From positions 34,471,873-34,535,872 of the forward strand of contig CM019172.2 in assembly GCA_009739505.2 (NCBI GenBank): 64,000 nucleotides of DNA, read 5' to 3'. A program made the position numbers and the translations under genes. The DNA is from Apolygus lucorum. Taxonomy: Eukaryota; Arthropoda; Insecta; Hemiptera; Miridae. Positions 1 to 10,398 of this stretch are shown here, piece by piece; position 1 is the first letter of the stretch, and every line of letters begins with the position of its first letter. Under the pieces are notes generated by a model. It made no database searches. It worked only from the letters and a program-made list of their open reading frames with translations, and was not told where the DNA came from.

Positions 1-335
1 TTTGAAAACGCCCTAACTCAAAAAATTTTGATATAAAGGTATTGTTTTCCCTTCAATTTAAGATTCTATAGAATTTTTAGGATTTTTTGAGACCACCCGG
101 AGCTCTGTAGGACAAACCGTTTGCTCACTACGAGAATTCAAAGTTTGGACGTACGATAAATCAGAAACACGAGTGTGAATCGCAAAAGAGGCCTAATCTC
201 CGTTCAAATTAAAGCTGACCGAAATGCGATCGATGTTTTTCTTCATGTTGGATGGTTGGTGGCTTTGCAGACGAGTGATCTATATAGAAAAATAAAAAAT
301 AATAAACTATTGTGTAATAATTTGCAGCGTTTTTC
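1..335 (-). repeat. R1 repeat copy, truncated by the window edge
   Basis: Reverse-orientation copy of the dominant repeat family in this window. In forward orientation the family starts AAAACGCTGCAAATTATTAC, passes through GGTTTATTATTTTCTA and GATCACTCGTCT, then a block around GAGGCCTAATCTCC, then GGACAAACCG and CCGGAGCTCTG, and ends near a GAAAATAATAAACC motif. Here the blocks run from TTTGAAAACGCCCTAACTC at position 1 to GCAGCGTTTTT at about 334. No transposase reading frame is seen in any copy, so it looks like a non-autonomous element. Confidence 0.8.
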
Positions 336-399
336 AAAAACATTTTCTCGACGAACAGACCCGATTACCGTTATTCCTGAGCCTCTCCTCTTTTGAAAA

Positions 400-830
400 A
401 ATTTTATTTTTAATTGACTGAAATACCCCATTTTGGTACCGTGTCTGTCTGTCTGTCATTAAATCCTTGCCACAGCCATAACTTCTACATTTATCATCCG
501 ATTTCGATGACATTTTCAGGGATCATTTAACGCGGGTTGGCATTTAGATGGTCCCCTATGAAAATCATCACCTCCTGGACTAATATTACCCACTGCGCAT
601 GCGCAAACACGTATTTCCTTGTTACAGCCTTGTTACAGTGGAAAAATCAATTTTTGAGGACCGAAGTTTTTTAGGGATGACGTGGAGCTCTATAGTCTCC
701 TATACATTGCACCATCATTTGAAGATTCAGCCCAAGCGTAATTTTCTCACCAGGTACTTGATTGCGTTCAAATTTGGCGGCTTTGACTACGAAGGAGCTA
801 TGTGGCACACCCACTAGGCAGTCTTTTCTT
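400..830 (-). repeat. Fragment of the CTGT / GCGCATGCGC repeat family
   Basis: Contains a short CTGT run (about 441-459), the phrase GATTTCGATGACATTTTCAGG, a GGTCCCCTATGAAAATCAT block and the palindrome TGCGCATGCGCA at 594-605. The same blocks recur, in the opposite orientation, as the 145-bp tandem array at about 7060-7850, and singly at 9160-9290. No gene was seen. Confidence 0.65.
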
Positions 831-1600
831 ATCTACTCCAGAAGTAGATTGTCTTTTTTCGGGTAGCAGTAACTGCTATTATAATTATACATTGTTGTTT
901 ATAGTATTTCTAATTACGGTGAACTCCGGCTGAAGATAAAATTATCAAAGCCTCTTCCATGTTACAATTTATTGATAATTTTATTACCATTAAGCCAATA
1001 AAAACATGCTATCATTCATTCTTTTTTGGGTCCTTACGAGGAAACAAAAACATCAATACCGGAGTACTTAGTATTAGGTAGCTATTTAGGCATTTCATAT
1101 TTTTTCGAGAAAAATGGACAGTGCCAAGTTCGTGCGTGATTCTCATTACTTACCTACCTGTGGTTCAGATGAACTCATCTTTTTAAAAATCCTACCTGCC
1201 AATTCTGGGAGTTGGAAGAGCCCCCTCCCTACAATACGCTTAAAACCATGAACTACTTAGTGGAAGGTATAGGAAGAATTCCCTCGAAAATCGGCTGACA
1301 AAGGGTTAAAGGTCTCTCACCAGTAGTGTCCCTCATTTCGTCCAGTCTTCAGTTCAATTTGTGCGTTCAATGAGGTTGGATAGTCTCAGGTGAAAATCCG
1401 GTGAGTGTCTTTTCTGTAAAACAGTAGTGTGACTTTTCAATTTCAGCATTCACGAACTAAAATGTTCAACTAAGTAGAGGGAGCCACATCAGGTGTTGTC
1501 TAAATTCTAGTGAACCGGGTTTAGTTTCCTAAATCCCAATAATAGCTTCATGAAAATTTTCAAAATGTTGACTTTTGTATTTCCTCATGACCGGAAACTT
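830..1600. other. Non-coding interval
   Basis: AT-rich sequence between repeats. No open frame of note, no RNA gene and no inverted repeat were recognised. Confidence 0.5.
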
Positions 1601-1604
1601 GAAT

Positions 1605-1873
1605 TTAAAACGCTGCAAATCATTGCCCAAAGGTTTATTATTTTTTGTATGGATCACCCTTCTGTATAGACCCCTTCTTACCAACCATAAGTACCTACTA
1701 CCTACTTGGGAATTTTTTGAAATTTCAACCCCATAGAAATGAAAGGTTAAAATTTTCAAAAATGCCCTAGAAGGTAAGTAGGTAACTACCTATGGTTAGT
1801 AGGGAGGGATCTACACAGAAGGGTGATCTATACAGAAAATAATAAACCTTTGGGCAATGATTTGCAGCGTTTT
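1605..1873. mobile_element. Short foldback element built from two R1 ends
   Basis: The first about 90 bases, starting AAAACGCTGCAAATCATTGC at 1606, are repeated in inverted orientation at about 1781-1872, ending TTTGCAGCGTTTT. Both ends match the R1 family terminus. The middle is only about 90 bp and contains a further small inverted pair (TAGGTA/TACCTA rich). This is how a deletion-derived miniature transposon looks. Target duplication is not clear. The same terminus reappears alone at 63811. Confidence 0.65.
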
Positions 1874-1989
1874 TTTTACCTACCAACTTTTTTTTTACCT
1901 ACCAACTTTTTTTTACCTACCAGCTAGGTACTACCTACCACACCATACTGGCTTCACACCTTCACAATCAAGTTTATTAGAAAGAACTA

Positions 1990-2600
1990 AACGCTTCACA
2001 CTCGATTCGAAAAATAGAGCTTCATATGGAAATTTATTATTAGTTGTTCAGAAAGCAAAACTGAATACAAATCAAAGAAATGAACAGCGATCGCATTTTA
2101 GTCAGATAAAATTTGAACGGAGATTAGACCTCTTTTAGCGATTCACACTCATGATTCTGTTTTATCGAAGGAAAACCTTCAAGTACTCGTAGGGACCGAA
2201 CGGTTTGTCCTACAGAGCTCCGGGTGGTCTCAAAGATTTTTAAATATTTAATACTATTTAAAATTGGTGAAAAAACTATACCTTTATTTCGAGAGTTTTC
2301 GAGCTAGGGCACTCTTGAAATTTTCAACCCTCAATTTTCACCCCTTAGAAGTGACTGACATCAACCAAAAGCTTCGCGGCACAACTAGACCCCAAATGGA
2401 GCCCATATACCAAATTTGAACCAAATCGGTCCAGTGTTGCTAAGAAAAGTGCCGCGTACGGCGGACGGACGGAAAATTGTTTATTCGATTTTCGGATTCT
2501 ACGTACCTTGAAACGTAAAACATCAAATTTTGAGGGAGGTTAAATTTTTTCTTGTTCGATTCCAAAGGCTTATTATTGAAAATAATAAACCAAAATCCGT
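1990..2600 (+). repeat. R1 repeat copy, long form
   Basis: Forward copy including GAACGGAGATTAGACCTC, the GGACCGAACGGTTTGTCC block, CGAGCTAGGGCAC, GTGACTGACATCAACC, GCCGCGTACGGCGGACGG, TACCTTGAAACGTAAA and the tail GAAAATAATAAACC. It is the best uninterrupted example and serves as a reference for recognising insertions into other copies. Confidence 0.8.
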
Positions 2601-2699
2601 AAACGACATTCCATAGGGATCGTTGTAAAGTGTCAGGTAGGCACCTGATTATCTGTGTAGGAAAATTTTAGGGGCTAGAAAAATGTAAATCATTGAATT

Positions 2700-3108
2700 G
2701 GATTAGAAGTTATATCGCTGCAAATTACTACACAACTTTTTTTTCTCGTACAGATCACCCGTTTACAACGAACACGTTTCCGTTTCGCTACGAAATCGTG
2801 GCTTCATTACGAAATTCGGTTCTTGGTTGCTAATGGAGCACAACTGGGGTCAACTCAAAACTCTATTGAAAGTAAAGAACAAAACAATGATTGCGTTAGA
2901 TTGCGATAAAAATAAGATTTTTATGCCATCTGTGAGCTTATTCCAGCACCAATCACAACATGAATCGAAACCGGGAAAAAAGATCATGGTATCCAAGAAA
3001 ATGAATGAAGAAAAAACCCCGTGACAACAAATTTCAAGTCCTCTCCGTAGGTTTTCACCGCGGTCATTTCATTGTTTTTTCTTTTTTCTTTGCTTGAACA
3101 CTATGAAA
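2700..3108. other. Interval with a degenerate R1 start
   Basis: A weak R1 beginning (CGCTGCAAATTACTACAC, about 2711) is followed by unassigned sequence. A 65-codon open frame at 2827-3024 has no recognisable family and no codon evidence, so it is not called as a gene. Confidence 0.4.
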
Positions 3109-3321
3109 ATTACGGCGTACGTAGAATCCGAAAATCGAATAAAAATTTTCCGCCCGTCCGCGGCATTTTTAGGACGTCCCACAGTAAGTAAGACTTGGGC
3201 GTCCTTATGCGATCGATCTGGGGTGAAGTTGGACAACACTCAACAGAAAAAAAAAAATAACCACACAGTAATCCGTTTTAGACCATTCTGAATCCAAATC
3301 CGCGAAAAAACCATAGGTGTA

Positions 3322-3324
<3 letters not shown>

Positions 3325-3358
<34 letters not shown>
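3325..3358. repeat. (GT)n microsatellite
   Basis: An uninterrupted run of about 15 GT dinucleotides between GTATGTCT and ACAAAATC. Confidence 0.95.
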
Positions 3359-3890
3359 CAAAATCTTGTGTCGTCTGCACAGCCCTTAGTTCTCAACCGA
3401 TTTTCCTGGTTCTTTTTTTACTCGACGCGGAAAACTATCTAGTTGTGCACTACGTCGCCGGAATTTCGAATTTTGCCTTTTAAGGGGGGGAAAGGGGGGG
3501 TTAATGCTCAAAAAACGTGTGTTTTGGGGCATAATCTTGTGTCGTCTGCCCAGGCCTTAGTTCTCAACCGATTTTCGTGGTTCATTTCTTCTTCGACTCG
3601 AAAAACTATCTAGTTGTGCACTACGGCGTCGGAGTTTTGAATTTTGCTTTTTAAGGGGGGGAAAGGGGGGGTTAATGCTTAAAAAACGTGCGTTTGCGGG
3701 GGTAATCTTGTAAAATCTGCCCAGGCCTCAATTTCCAACCGATTTGCGTGTTTCTTTTTTTGTTTGACTCAAATAACTTCCGAGTAGTACATGATTTTAC
3801 CAGAGTACCAAAATTTGCAAGGGGAGGGGGTGAGTGGGGGGATAATATTCACAAAATATCCGATTTTTCAATATTTCGGTTCCTTTACTG
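3358..3890 (+). repeat. Three tandem units of about 171 bp
   Basis: Units begin at about 3360 (AAATCTTGTGTCGTCTGC), 3531 and 3702 (TAATCTTGTAAAATCTGC). Each has CTCAACCGATTTTC or a variant, then a CTATCTAGTTGTGCACTACG-like segment, a G-rich pair of runs, and AATGCT..AAAAAACG. The third unit is more diverged. The array sits inside the split R1 copy. Confidence 0.85.
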
Positions 3891-4219
3891 CTTACTAATT
3901 GTACCCAACCTTTTAAATTGAGGAAAAATTCTCATTATACCTCTGGATTTTCATGAATTATTCTCTGTGCCACCATGGAACTAATAGTGGTGCCACCATG
4001 GTGCCAGGACACCATAAACCGCTTATTTCGTGTTTTTTTTTTTTTTTTTTTTGTGTTTCACCTTGAATACGGATGTGAACTTCGACGGACTGCCTATCAA
4101 AACTAACAGATGAAAGTTCAATGTTACGACGTATTTCCGCTTTGGTGCCAGACTGGCACCATTGTTGGCGTTGGAGAGGTGGGGGGGGGGGGGGGTGAAC
4201 TCGAATTCGCATGTTGGGT

Positions 4220-4450
4220 GTCGTAGATCATGGATTTTAAAATGCTCTTCAGATTCGAGGCTCCCATGCCGCTAGAAATGTTTTAATGGATAACGGTGAG
4301 GGGGGGGGTCACTATTTCTCATCTAAAATAATAAATAAATTACATCGATTGAAACAGTTTTATCGCTTACCTGCTGGTTAGACTTATCTAATTCTTATCC
4401 AATGGGACGTCCCCTGGAATGCATGCATTACTAAACAATATGTTTTTCAG
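4220..4450 (+). repeat. Dispersed repeat R3, copy 1
   Basis: Matches 37020-37345 in the same orientation: GATCATGGAT, then AGGCTCCCATG, then AATAAATTACAT, then GCATTACTAAACAATATG. The similarity is broken but collinear over about 230-320 bp. No coding content. Confidence 0.6.
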
Positions 4451-5194
4451 TTACCATGGGCCGATTTTGATGAAATTTTGTATATTGGGGTCTAGTTGTG
4501 CCGCGAAGCTTTTGGTCAGTCACTTCTAAGGAATGAAAATTAAGGGTTGAAATTTTCAGTAGTGCCCTAGCTCAAAATCTCTCGAAATAAAGTTATTGTT
4601 TTTCACCAATTTGAATAGTATTGAATTTTTAGAGACCACCCGGAGCTCTGTAGGACAAACCGTTCGGTCCCTACGAGTACTTGAAGGTTTTCCTTCGATA
4701 AAACAGAATCATGAGTGTGAATCGCTAAAAGAGGCCTAATCTCCGTTCAAATTTTAGCTGACCAAAATGAGATCGCTGTTCGTTTCTTTGAATTGTACTC
4801 AGTTCTGCGTCCTTGTCAACCAGTAATCGAATTTCCTAATAATTCGGGTATAATAATAATTCATAATAGGTAATCCCTATTTCTTCGAACTGAGTGTGAA
4901 GCTTTCATTTCTTACAAATAAACTTGGTTGTGAAGTGAAGTGAACGTGATTGTGAAGGTCGGTATGGAATGAAGTGAATGGCAAAACCGTGTTCTTTGCA
5001 GACGAGTGATCTACATAGAAAAATAATCAACCGATGTGTAATAATTTGCATCGTATTTGAGTATAATTAATTTTAAAATTTGAAATTCGCAAAAATTAAA
5101 AAAATTGACTTTGATTATTCTTTGCCGCGACCCTTATTGATGATAAATGTATGAATATAATCCATTGTCAAAAGTACCTAATGAAATAAGATAA

Positions 5195-5830
5195 TTAGGG
5201 TAAGGTCGTGTACCTTGGGTCATTTTTTTTCTTTTCAAACTCAAATGTAATGTTCAAAAAACCTTCTAAAAAATCCCATTTTGTTTTTAAATTGTAGGGT
5301 GACAGCTTGGGAACAATGAGAGAAAGAGTTTTAGCTGAAATCACTGTATGTACATTTAATAAAGTGATTAAAAAAAAAAAAACTTGAAATTTGGTGAGAG
5401 ATGATTGTACTTTGAGTCGGGTATTGTGTTTAGGGTCTCAGACAGAAATTAAAAAAGTAAACATTGTTAAAATATTAAAAAACACAATGTGTGTAATACA
5501 TGTCATGTATTAGTGAGAAATCATGTGTTCGGTGTTGATGTCTCCAAATCTTCCACGTTTTGAAAACGAAAAATGATTTTTTTCGGATGAATCTGACGGT
5601 CGCCTGTCCATGGTCAACGGTTGACTGATGGAAAACCCTTCTCTTATCTCATCCACAGCTTCTGCAAGCGTTTTCGGTGGAACTGGAATCGTTTGATTCC
5701 GGTTGCACTTCGAGGCATCTGAATTAAATGAAAAAACAACGCAAGCTGGGTTACCCAAGGTACAAGCAAAAAATGACTCAAGGTACACGAATGCACCAAT
5801 TAAAACAAAACATCTAATCACGAGTTATCA
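5195..5830 (-). pseudogene. 103-codon open frame, possibly a decayed transposase start; unrecognised
   Basis: A minus-strand open frame from 5821 to 5510 encodes 103 residues beginning MIRCFVLIGAF. The first 25 residues are hydrophobic enough to resemble a signal peptide. Residues about 44-66 (around PKTLAEAVDEIREG) faintly recall the start of the HTH_psq domain found in pogo/Tigger-type transposases and in Pipsqueak proteins, but the rest of that domain is missing. The surrounding sequence has the phrase CAAGGTACACGA in both orientations (about 5204-5222 and 5775-5791), as repeat ends often do. It lies between two R1 copies. Alternatives are a chance ORF or a small secreted peptide. I would not treat it as a functional gene. 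Confidence 0.25.
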
Positions 5831-7059
5831 GTCGTAATTAACCACAAAACTATTCACCATCTGATTAACTGATTGTTTTACTTCACTTTACAACCAAAAC
5901 AATAAGAAAAAAAAACGCTGCAAATTATTACACAAAGGTTTATTATTTTTCTATATAGATCACTCGTCTACAAAATCACCAACCATCCAATATAAAAAAT
6001 AAAAAAATCAAAAAAAATCAAAATCATTAACCATCGATCGCATTTCGGTCAGCTCTAATTTGAACGGAGATTAGGCCTCTTTTGCAATTCACACTCGTGT
6101 TTTGATTTATATATATATATTTCAATATAAACCCTTAAATTTTTGTAGGGAGCGAACGGTTTGTCCTACAGAGCTCCGAGTGGTCTCAAAAAATTCTAAA
6201 AATTCTATAGAATCCAAAATTGAAGGAAAAACAATACTGCCCTCCTTAGTAAGAACGTCCTATGTCCATTTTTGCACTTTTTGAGATGAGGACACCGTGT
6301 TGTAGCTCTCGATCAGGCGCACCTTTTGAGCTAAGATAGAACCCCCTATGTCAACAGAAAAGGCTTCAATAATCGATTTGTCCTATGTCCATTTATCAAG
6401 TTTCACATACCCATCCTAGGCTAAAACGTCCTAATCAAGTCCTACTAGGCTTAAACGTCCTATGGAGAGGAAAATCAGGGACATAAGACGTTCTAGCTTA
6501 GTACACGGCATTAGAAAAGTTGATCGTACTAGGCTAAAATGTCCTTTGTGAGAATATCACGGACATAGGACGTTCTAGCCTGTTCAAGACCAATGAAATG
6601 TATACAACAACAACAATACTTATCAGATAAGAATACAAAAGAGCGGCAAGTCATCTTCTCACTAAGGTAAACCTCTGTAGTAAACTAAGTAAACCTCTGT
6701 AGTAACTAAGTAAACCTCCTCTGTCTTCTGCAAAACGTTATCTAGCGAGTTTTTGTGATTTATTTATCCACGGAATGGATCCTAGTCAGAATGCCAAGTG
6801 GGTGTGGCACATAGCTTCCTCGTATCCATAACCCGATTGTATAGATGAACCGATGCATAGTAGTTAATCTCAAAACATCAGTCTCTAAGTACCTTCCACT
6901 ACCCTCATAGGGGACCATCTACACGCTAATCTGGACAATTCTAGAAAATTTCATCAAATTCGGACGAAAAATGTAAGTGCGTAGTGATTGGATCAAAAAA
7001 TTGTTTAGCTTGAGTGGGAGTCCAGAGCATTGCTCACTGATCTATAAAGGGGTTGGTTG

Positions 7060-7850
7060 AATGGGATTTGAGATTCTCACATCACACGCGAGAGCGACAA
7101 ATGTACGGCTGTTACAAGGATTTTACGTTTGCGCATTCGCAGAGGCTACTGTAAATTTTAAGGTCTTGATTTTCATTGGGGACCATCTGCAACCTAATCC
7201 GCGTAATCCCTGGAAATATCATCGAAATCGGGTAGAAAATGTGGAAGTTATGGCTGTTACAAGCAATTCACGTTCGCGCATGCGCATCGGCTACTATCAG
7301 TCCGGGGTGATGATTTTCATAGGGGACCATCTAAACACTAATCTGTAACATCCCTGAAAGTTTCATCGAAATCGGATGGAAAATGTGGAAGTTACGGCCG
7401 TTACAAGGAATTCACGTTTGTGCATGCGCAGTCGTTTCTATCAGTCCGGGGATGATGCTTTTCGTAGGGGACCATCTACAACCTAATCCACATATTCCCT
7501 GAAAATTTCATCGAAATCAGGTGAAAAATGTGGAAGTTATGGCTGTTACAAGGAAATTCACGTTTGCGCATGCGCAGTGACTATTATCAGTACGAAGGTG
7601 ATGATTTTCATAGGGGACCATTTAACCACTAATCAGTAACATCCCTGAAAATTTCATTGAAATCGGATGGAAAATGTAGAAGTTATGGCCATTACAAGGA
7701 ATTCACGTTTGCGCATGCGCTGTCGCTTCTATCAGTCCGAGGATGATGATTTTCATAGGGGACCGTCTACACACCAACCCGCACAATCCCTGAAAATTAC
7801 ATAGAAATCGGACAATAACTTCGTATAGTTATGCGCGTTACAAGGAATTC
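7060..7850 (+). repeat. 145-bp tandem array with GCGCATGCGC palindromes
   Basis: Five clear units. The phrase GGGGACCATCT or a variant lies at about 7178, 7322, 7467, 7613 and 7758, spacing 144-146 bp. A weaker upstream unit starts near 6900. Each unit has ATGATTTTCAT, TTTCATCGAAATCGG, GTGGAAGTTATGGC, TACAAGGAATTCACG and a palindrome near TGCGCATGCGCA. The array ends at a short CAGACAGACA stretch at about 7855-7885. Confidence 0.9.
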
Positions 7851-8101
7851 ATGACAGACGGACAGACACACAGACAGACACGGAACCAAAATTGTTCAGG
7901 AAGGTCTAAAACGCAAAACGCGAGTGAAAATTTTGATTTTGGAGAACTTTTTTTTCGTCCTTGAAAAGTGAAAACAAAGCTTCCGCTACTTCGGTAGACT
8001 CGGAAGCAAAAATGTACTTGATACAAGCGACAAAATTATTTAATCTTCAGGTTAACTTCATCTCATATTCATCTATCCAGTTATAATAATTATAACCTAC
8101 C

Positions 8102-8152
8102 CTGCTGCAGCTCTAGATCTATTAATTATTGAAAGATCTAGAGCTGCAGCAG
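8102..8152. repeat. Perfect 19-bp hairpin
   Basis: CTGCTGCAGCTCTAGATCT at 8102-8120 is followed after a 13-base loop by its exact reverse complement at 8134-8152. It lies inside the AATA element. Confidence 0.95.
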
Positions 8153-9044
8153 GTTACTAGTACGTACATATTTTTAATGGATAACCTCAAAATCCTTCCT
8201 ACGGTAAGTAACTAGCATATCACCTTCACGTGATATCCTTGATATGGTAGATTCCTCTACCTCTCCTTGGTAGATCCTTCAGAGAAATTGATTGTCGCCA
8301 AAAACCTTGAGTTTGAACTAAATTTTTGAAATAATACTCGAAAATCAATGGACATAAGACATTTTAAGCTAGCGTCACACTGTTACAAGCTGTCCTATGT
8401 CCATGGGTACTAGGCTAAAACGTCCTATGTCCAAATGTTTTCCATAAATGACCTAATACAGGCCAGGCAACGAGTTTTCAAGATTTGTTCATACACTGGC
8501 AAAACAGAGGAATAGATTTGAGAGGTGATGGTCAAAAAAACGATATCTCAAGCTTCAATGGTTTGGGTGGCGCAGAAGCCGAAACTAAACGCGATTTTCT
8601 CGAAACTTGAAAAATGGACATAGGACCTTTTAGCTAAGGAGGGCAGAATACCTTTATATCGAAATTTTTTGAGTTAGGGCGTTTTCAAAATTTCAAAATT
8701 GATTTTGGAACCCTTAGAAGTGACCTACATCAACCAAAAGCTTCGGGGCACAACTAAACCCCAAATGGAGCCTACATACCAAATTTCATCGAAATCGGTC
8801 AATGCTAAGTGGCAAAAGTGCCGCGTACGGCGGACGGACGGCCAAATTTTTATTCGATTTTTGGATTATACGTACCTTGAAACGTAAACCATTAAATTTT
8901 GAGGGAGTGTTAAAAATTTTTGCTTCCTCACTACAGAAGGTAGGGAAGCTTTGTATTCGTGAAAGAAGTGAAAAAAAAAAATGTCCTCCAAAATCAAAAT
9001 TTCCACTTGCTTTTTGCGTTTTAGAGCTTCCCGAACAATTTTGG

Positions 9045-9049
9045 TTCCG

Positions 9050-9089
<40 letters not shown>

Positions 9090-9140
9090 GGTCTGTCGGT
9101 CTGTCGGTCTGTCTGTCTGTCGGTCTGTCTGTGGTCAATC
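9045..9140. repeat. (CTGT)n / (CGGT) microsatellite
   Basis: About 20 tetranucleotide units, mostly CTGT with interspersed CGGT. Several long open frames across it on both strands (SVCLSVCL, TDRQTDRQ) are products of the repeat, not genes. It is the border motif of the GCGCATGCGC repeat family. Confidence 0.95.
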
Positions 9141-9159
9141 CTTGTCCCGGGCAAAACTA

Positions 9160-9300
9160 TACTAACCTGTGGTCCGATTTTGATGAAATTTTCAGGGATT
9201 GTGCGGATTAGGTCCTAGACGGTCCCCTATAAATTTCAGCACCTTCGGACCAATAGGAGCGAGTGCGCATGCGCAAACGTGAATTTCCTGGAACCTCGGT
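9160..9300 (-). repeat. Single inverted unit of the GCGCATGCGC family
   Basis: GGTCCGATTTTGATGAAATT, GGTCCCCTATAAATTTCA and TGCGCATGCGCA (9264-9275), followed by GTGAATTTCC, reproduce one unit of the 7060-7850 array on the opposite strand. Confidence 0.75.
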
Positions 9301-9416
9301 TTCTCGGTTTCTAATGAACCGATTTTGCTCAAATTTGGAGGTTAGTTAGGGACTAACTTCTAAGAGACACCCTATAAGTTTCAATCAAATTGGTCAAGCA
9401 ATAGCCGCTGCGCATG

Positions 9417-9798
9417 CAATGGAGAATGCTGAAGGCGCCTGAGTGATCACTGATCAGCTGAGTGAGCTCCAAGGCCATTTTCTCTCCTGTTGAACGCAGA
9501 AAGCTGAAATTGGAGAGGCAGGGTCAATGGAGAATGCTGAAGGCGCCTGAGTGGTCACTGATCAGCTGAGTGAGCTCCAAGGCCATTTCCTCTCCTGTTG
9601 AACGCAGGAACCTGAAATTTGAGAGGGCGGGTCAATGGAGAATGCTGAAGGCGCCTGAGTGATCACTGATCAGCTGAGTGAGCTCCAAGGCCATTTTCTC
9701 TCCTGTTGAACGCAGGAAGCTGAAATTTGAGAGGCAGGGTCAATGGAGAATGCTGAAGGTGCCTGAGTGGTCACTGATCAGCTGAGTGAGCTTAAATA
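9417..9798 (+). repeat. 108-bp tandem repeat, about 3.5 units
   Basis: Units start with CAATGGAGAATGCTGAAGG at 9417, 9525, 9633 and 9741. Each includes CACTGATCAGCTGAGTGAGC and CTCCTGTTGAACGCAG. Identity between units is very high, implying recent amplification. The same unit, inverted, is at the extreme right edge of the window (about 63930-64000). Confidence 0.95.
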
Positions 9799-10027
9799 TT
9801 ACAGTGGAAGAAAGATAAAGAGGGAGAGGGAGCAAAAACCTTTTCAAGGTATGTCACATTTTAGCCATTAGGCTCTAAGCGGAAATCATCCGGGGGTGCA
9901 GGGGGCGAAGCCCCCGCCGAGGCGCGCAGCGCCGAGTTTTCGCCAACTGATTCTATACGTCCATGTTACAATGAGTGAGGAAGCTATACTGCCCACCCAA
10001 CTTGGCAGACGTTTTTTTTCTAGGTCG

Positions 10028-10305
10028 ATTCCAATGGTTCATTATTGAAAATAATAAACCAAAAACACAAACGGTGGATACAGCTTTCGTACAAGTAAGC
10101 AACCACGAGAGACATTTTATGTCTTATGTTTAATAAATTGAGAGCTTTCCAATGAGTGGTGAACGATTTTTGTGGGGTGGAAAATGAGGAAGTTAGTTTT
10201 CCCTAGGAACGATTGGTTGTACGTAAAAATCATCAGAAATTTCCGCGTAACGCTCCCCGCGTGACGATTTTTCATTTATGTGCCATAGTAAAGACATAAA
10301 ATGTC
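10028..10305. mobile_element. R1 tail plus R2 miniature element, copy 1
   Basis: An R1 tail (GAAAATAATAAACC, 10047-10060) leads into ACACAAACGGTGGATACAGC and then R2 at 10111-10305. R2 begins GACATTTTATGTCTT and ends with its complement AAGACATAAAATGTC, giving 15-bp inverted ends on a 195-bp body with no coding capacity. The same composite is found inverted at about 21945-22257, and a right-end fragment at 56000-56060. Confidence 0.75.
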
Positions 10306-10398
10306 ATAAAGCCCTTTAACATTTTCAATAGGAATACTAACTGAATGGCCCAGTCACCTATTTCCTCATCGAATAAACGGATTACAGTGGATAACCAC

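Larger units (their letters stand above)
3109..5055 (-). repeat. R1 repeat copy split by an insertion
   Basis: Reverse R1 blocks at about 3109-3165 (ACGTAGAATCCGAAAATCG, CGCCCGTCCGCGGC) continue at about 4452 (GGGCCGATTTTGATGAAAT) through the GTGCCGCGAAGCTTTTGG, CCGGAGCTCTG and GAGGCCTAATCTCCG blocks to TAATTTGCATCG at about 5050. The intervening 1.3 kb is foreign to R1. Compared with the 1990-2600 copy the join falls between the GGACGG block and the GGTCTAGTTGTGCC block. Confidence 0.7.
6237..8646. mobile_element. 2.4-kb non-autonomous DNA transposon, AATA target duplication
   Basis: Left end CTGCCCTCCTTAG and, inverted, right end CTAAGGAGGGCAG. The terminal inverted repeats run about 49 bp with few mismatches and include GTCCTATGTCCATTTTT. 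A 4-bp duplication, AATA, flanks it at 6233-6236 and 8647-8650, and the empty site is deduced from intact R1 copies. No transposase frame. Subterminal regions (6240-6600 and 8340-8640) carry about ten copies, on both strands, of a motif close to AGGCTAAAACGTCCTATGTCC. The interior holds a 145-bp tandem array and a perfect hairpin. The 4-bp duplication does not by itself assign a superfamily. Confidence 0.85.
5915..8915 (+). repeat. R1 repeat copy split by the AATA element
   Basis: Forward R1 from AAAACGCTGCAAATTATTAC (about 5922) to AAAACAATA at 6236, resuming at 8651 with CCTTTATATCGAAATTTTTT and continuing to about 8915 (TAAATTTTGAGGGAG). Joining the two parts restores the order seen at position 1 (reverse strand), where the same phrase is unbroken. 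This proves that 6237-8646 is an insertion. Confidence 0.85.

Noticed and set aside
8786..9218. Several overlapping open frames on both strands reading SVCLSVCL or TDRQTDRQ
   Set aside because: They are produced by the CTGT microsatellite, which has no stop codon in any frame, and by neighbouring repeat sequence.
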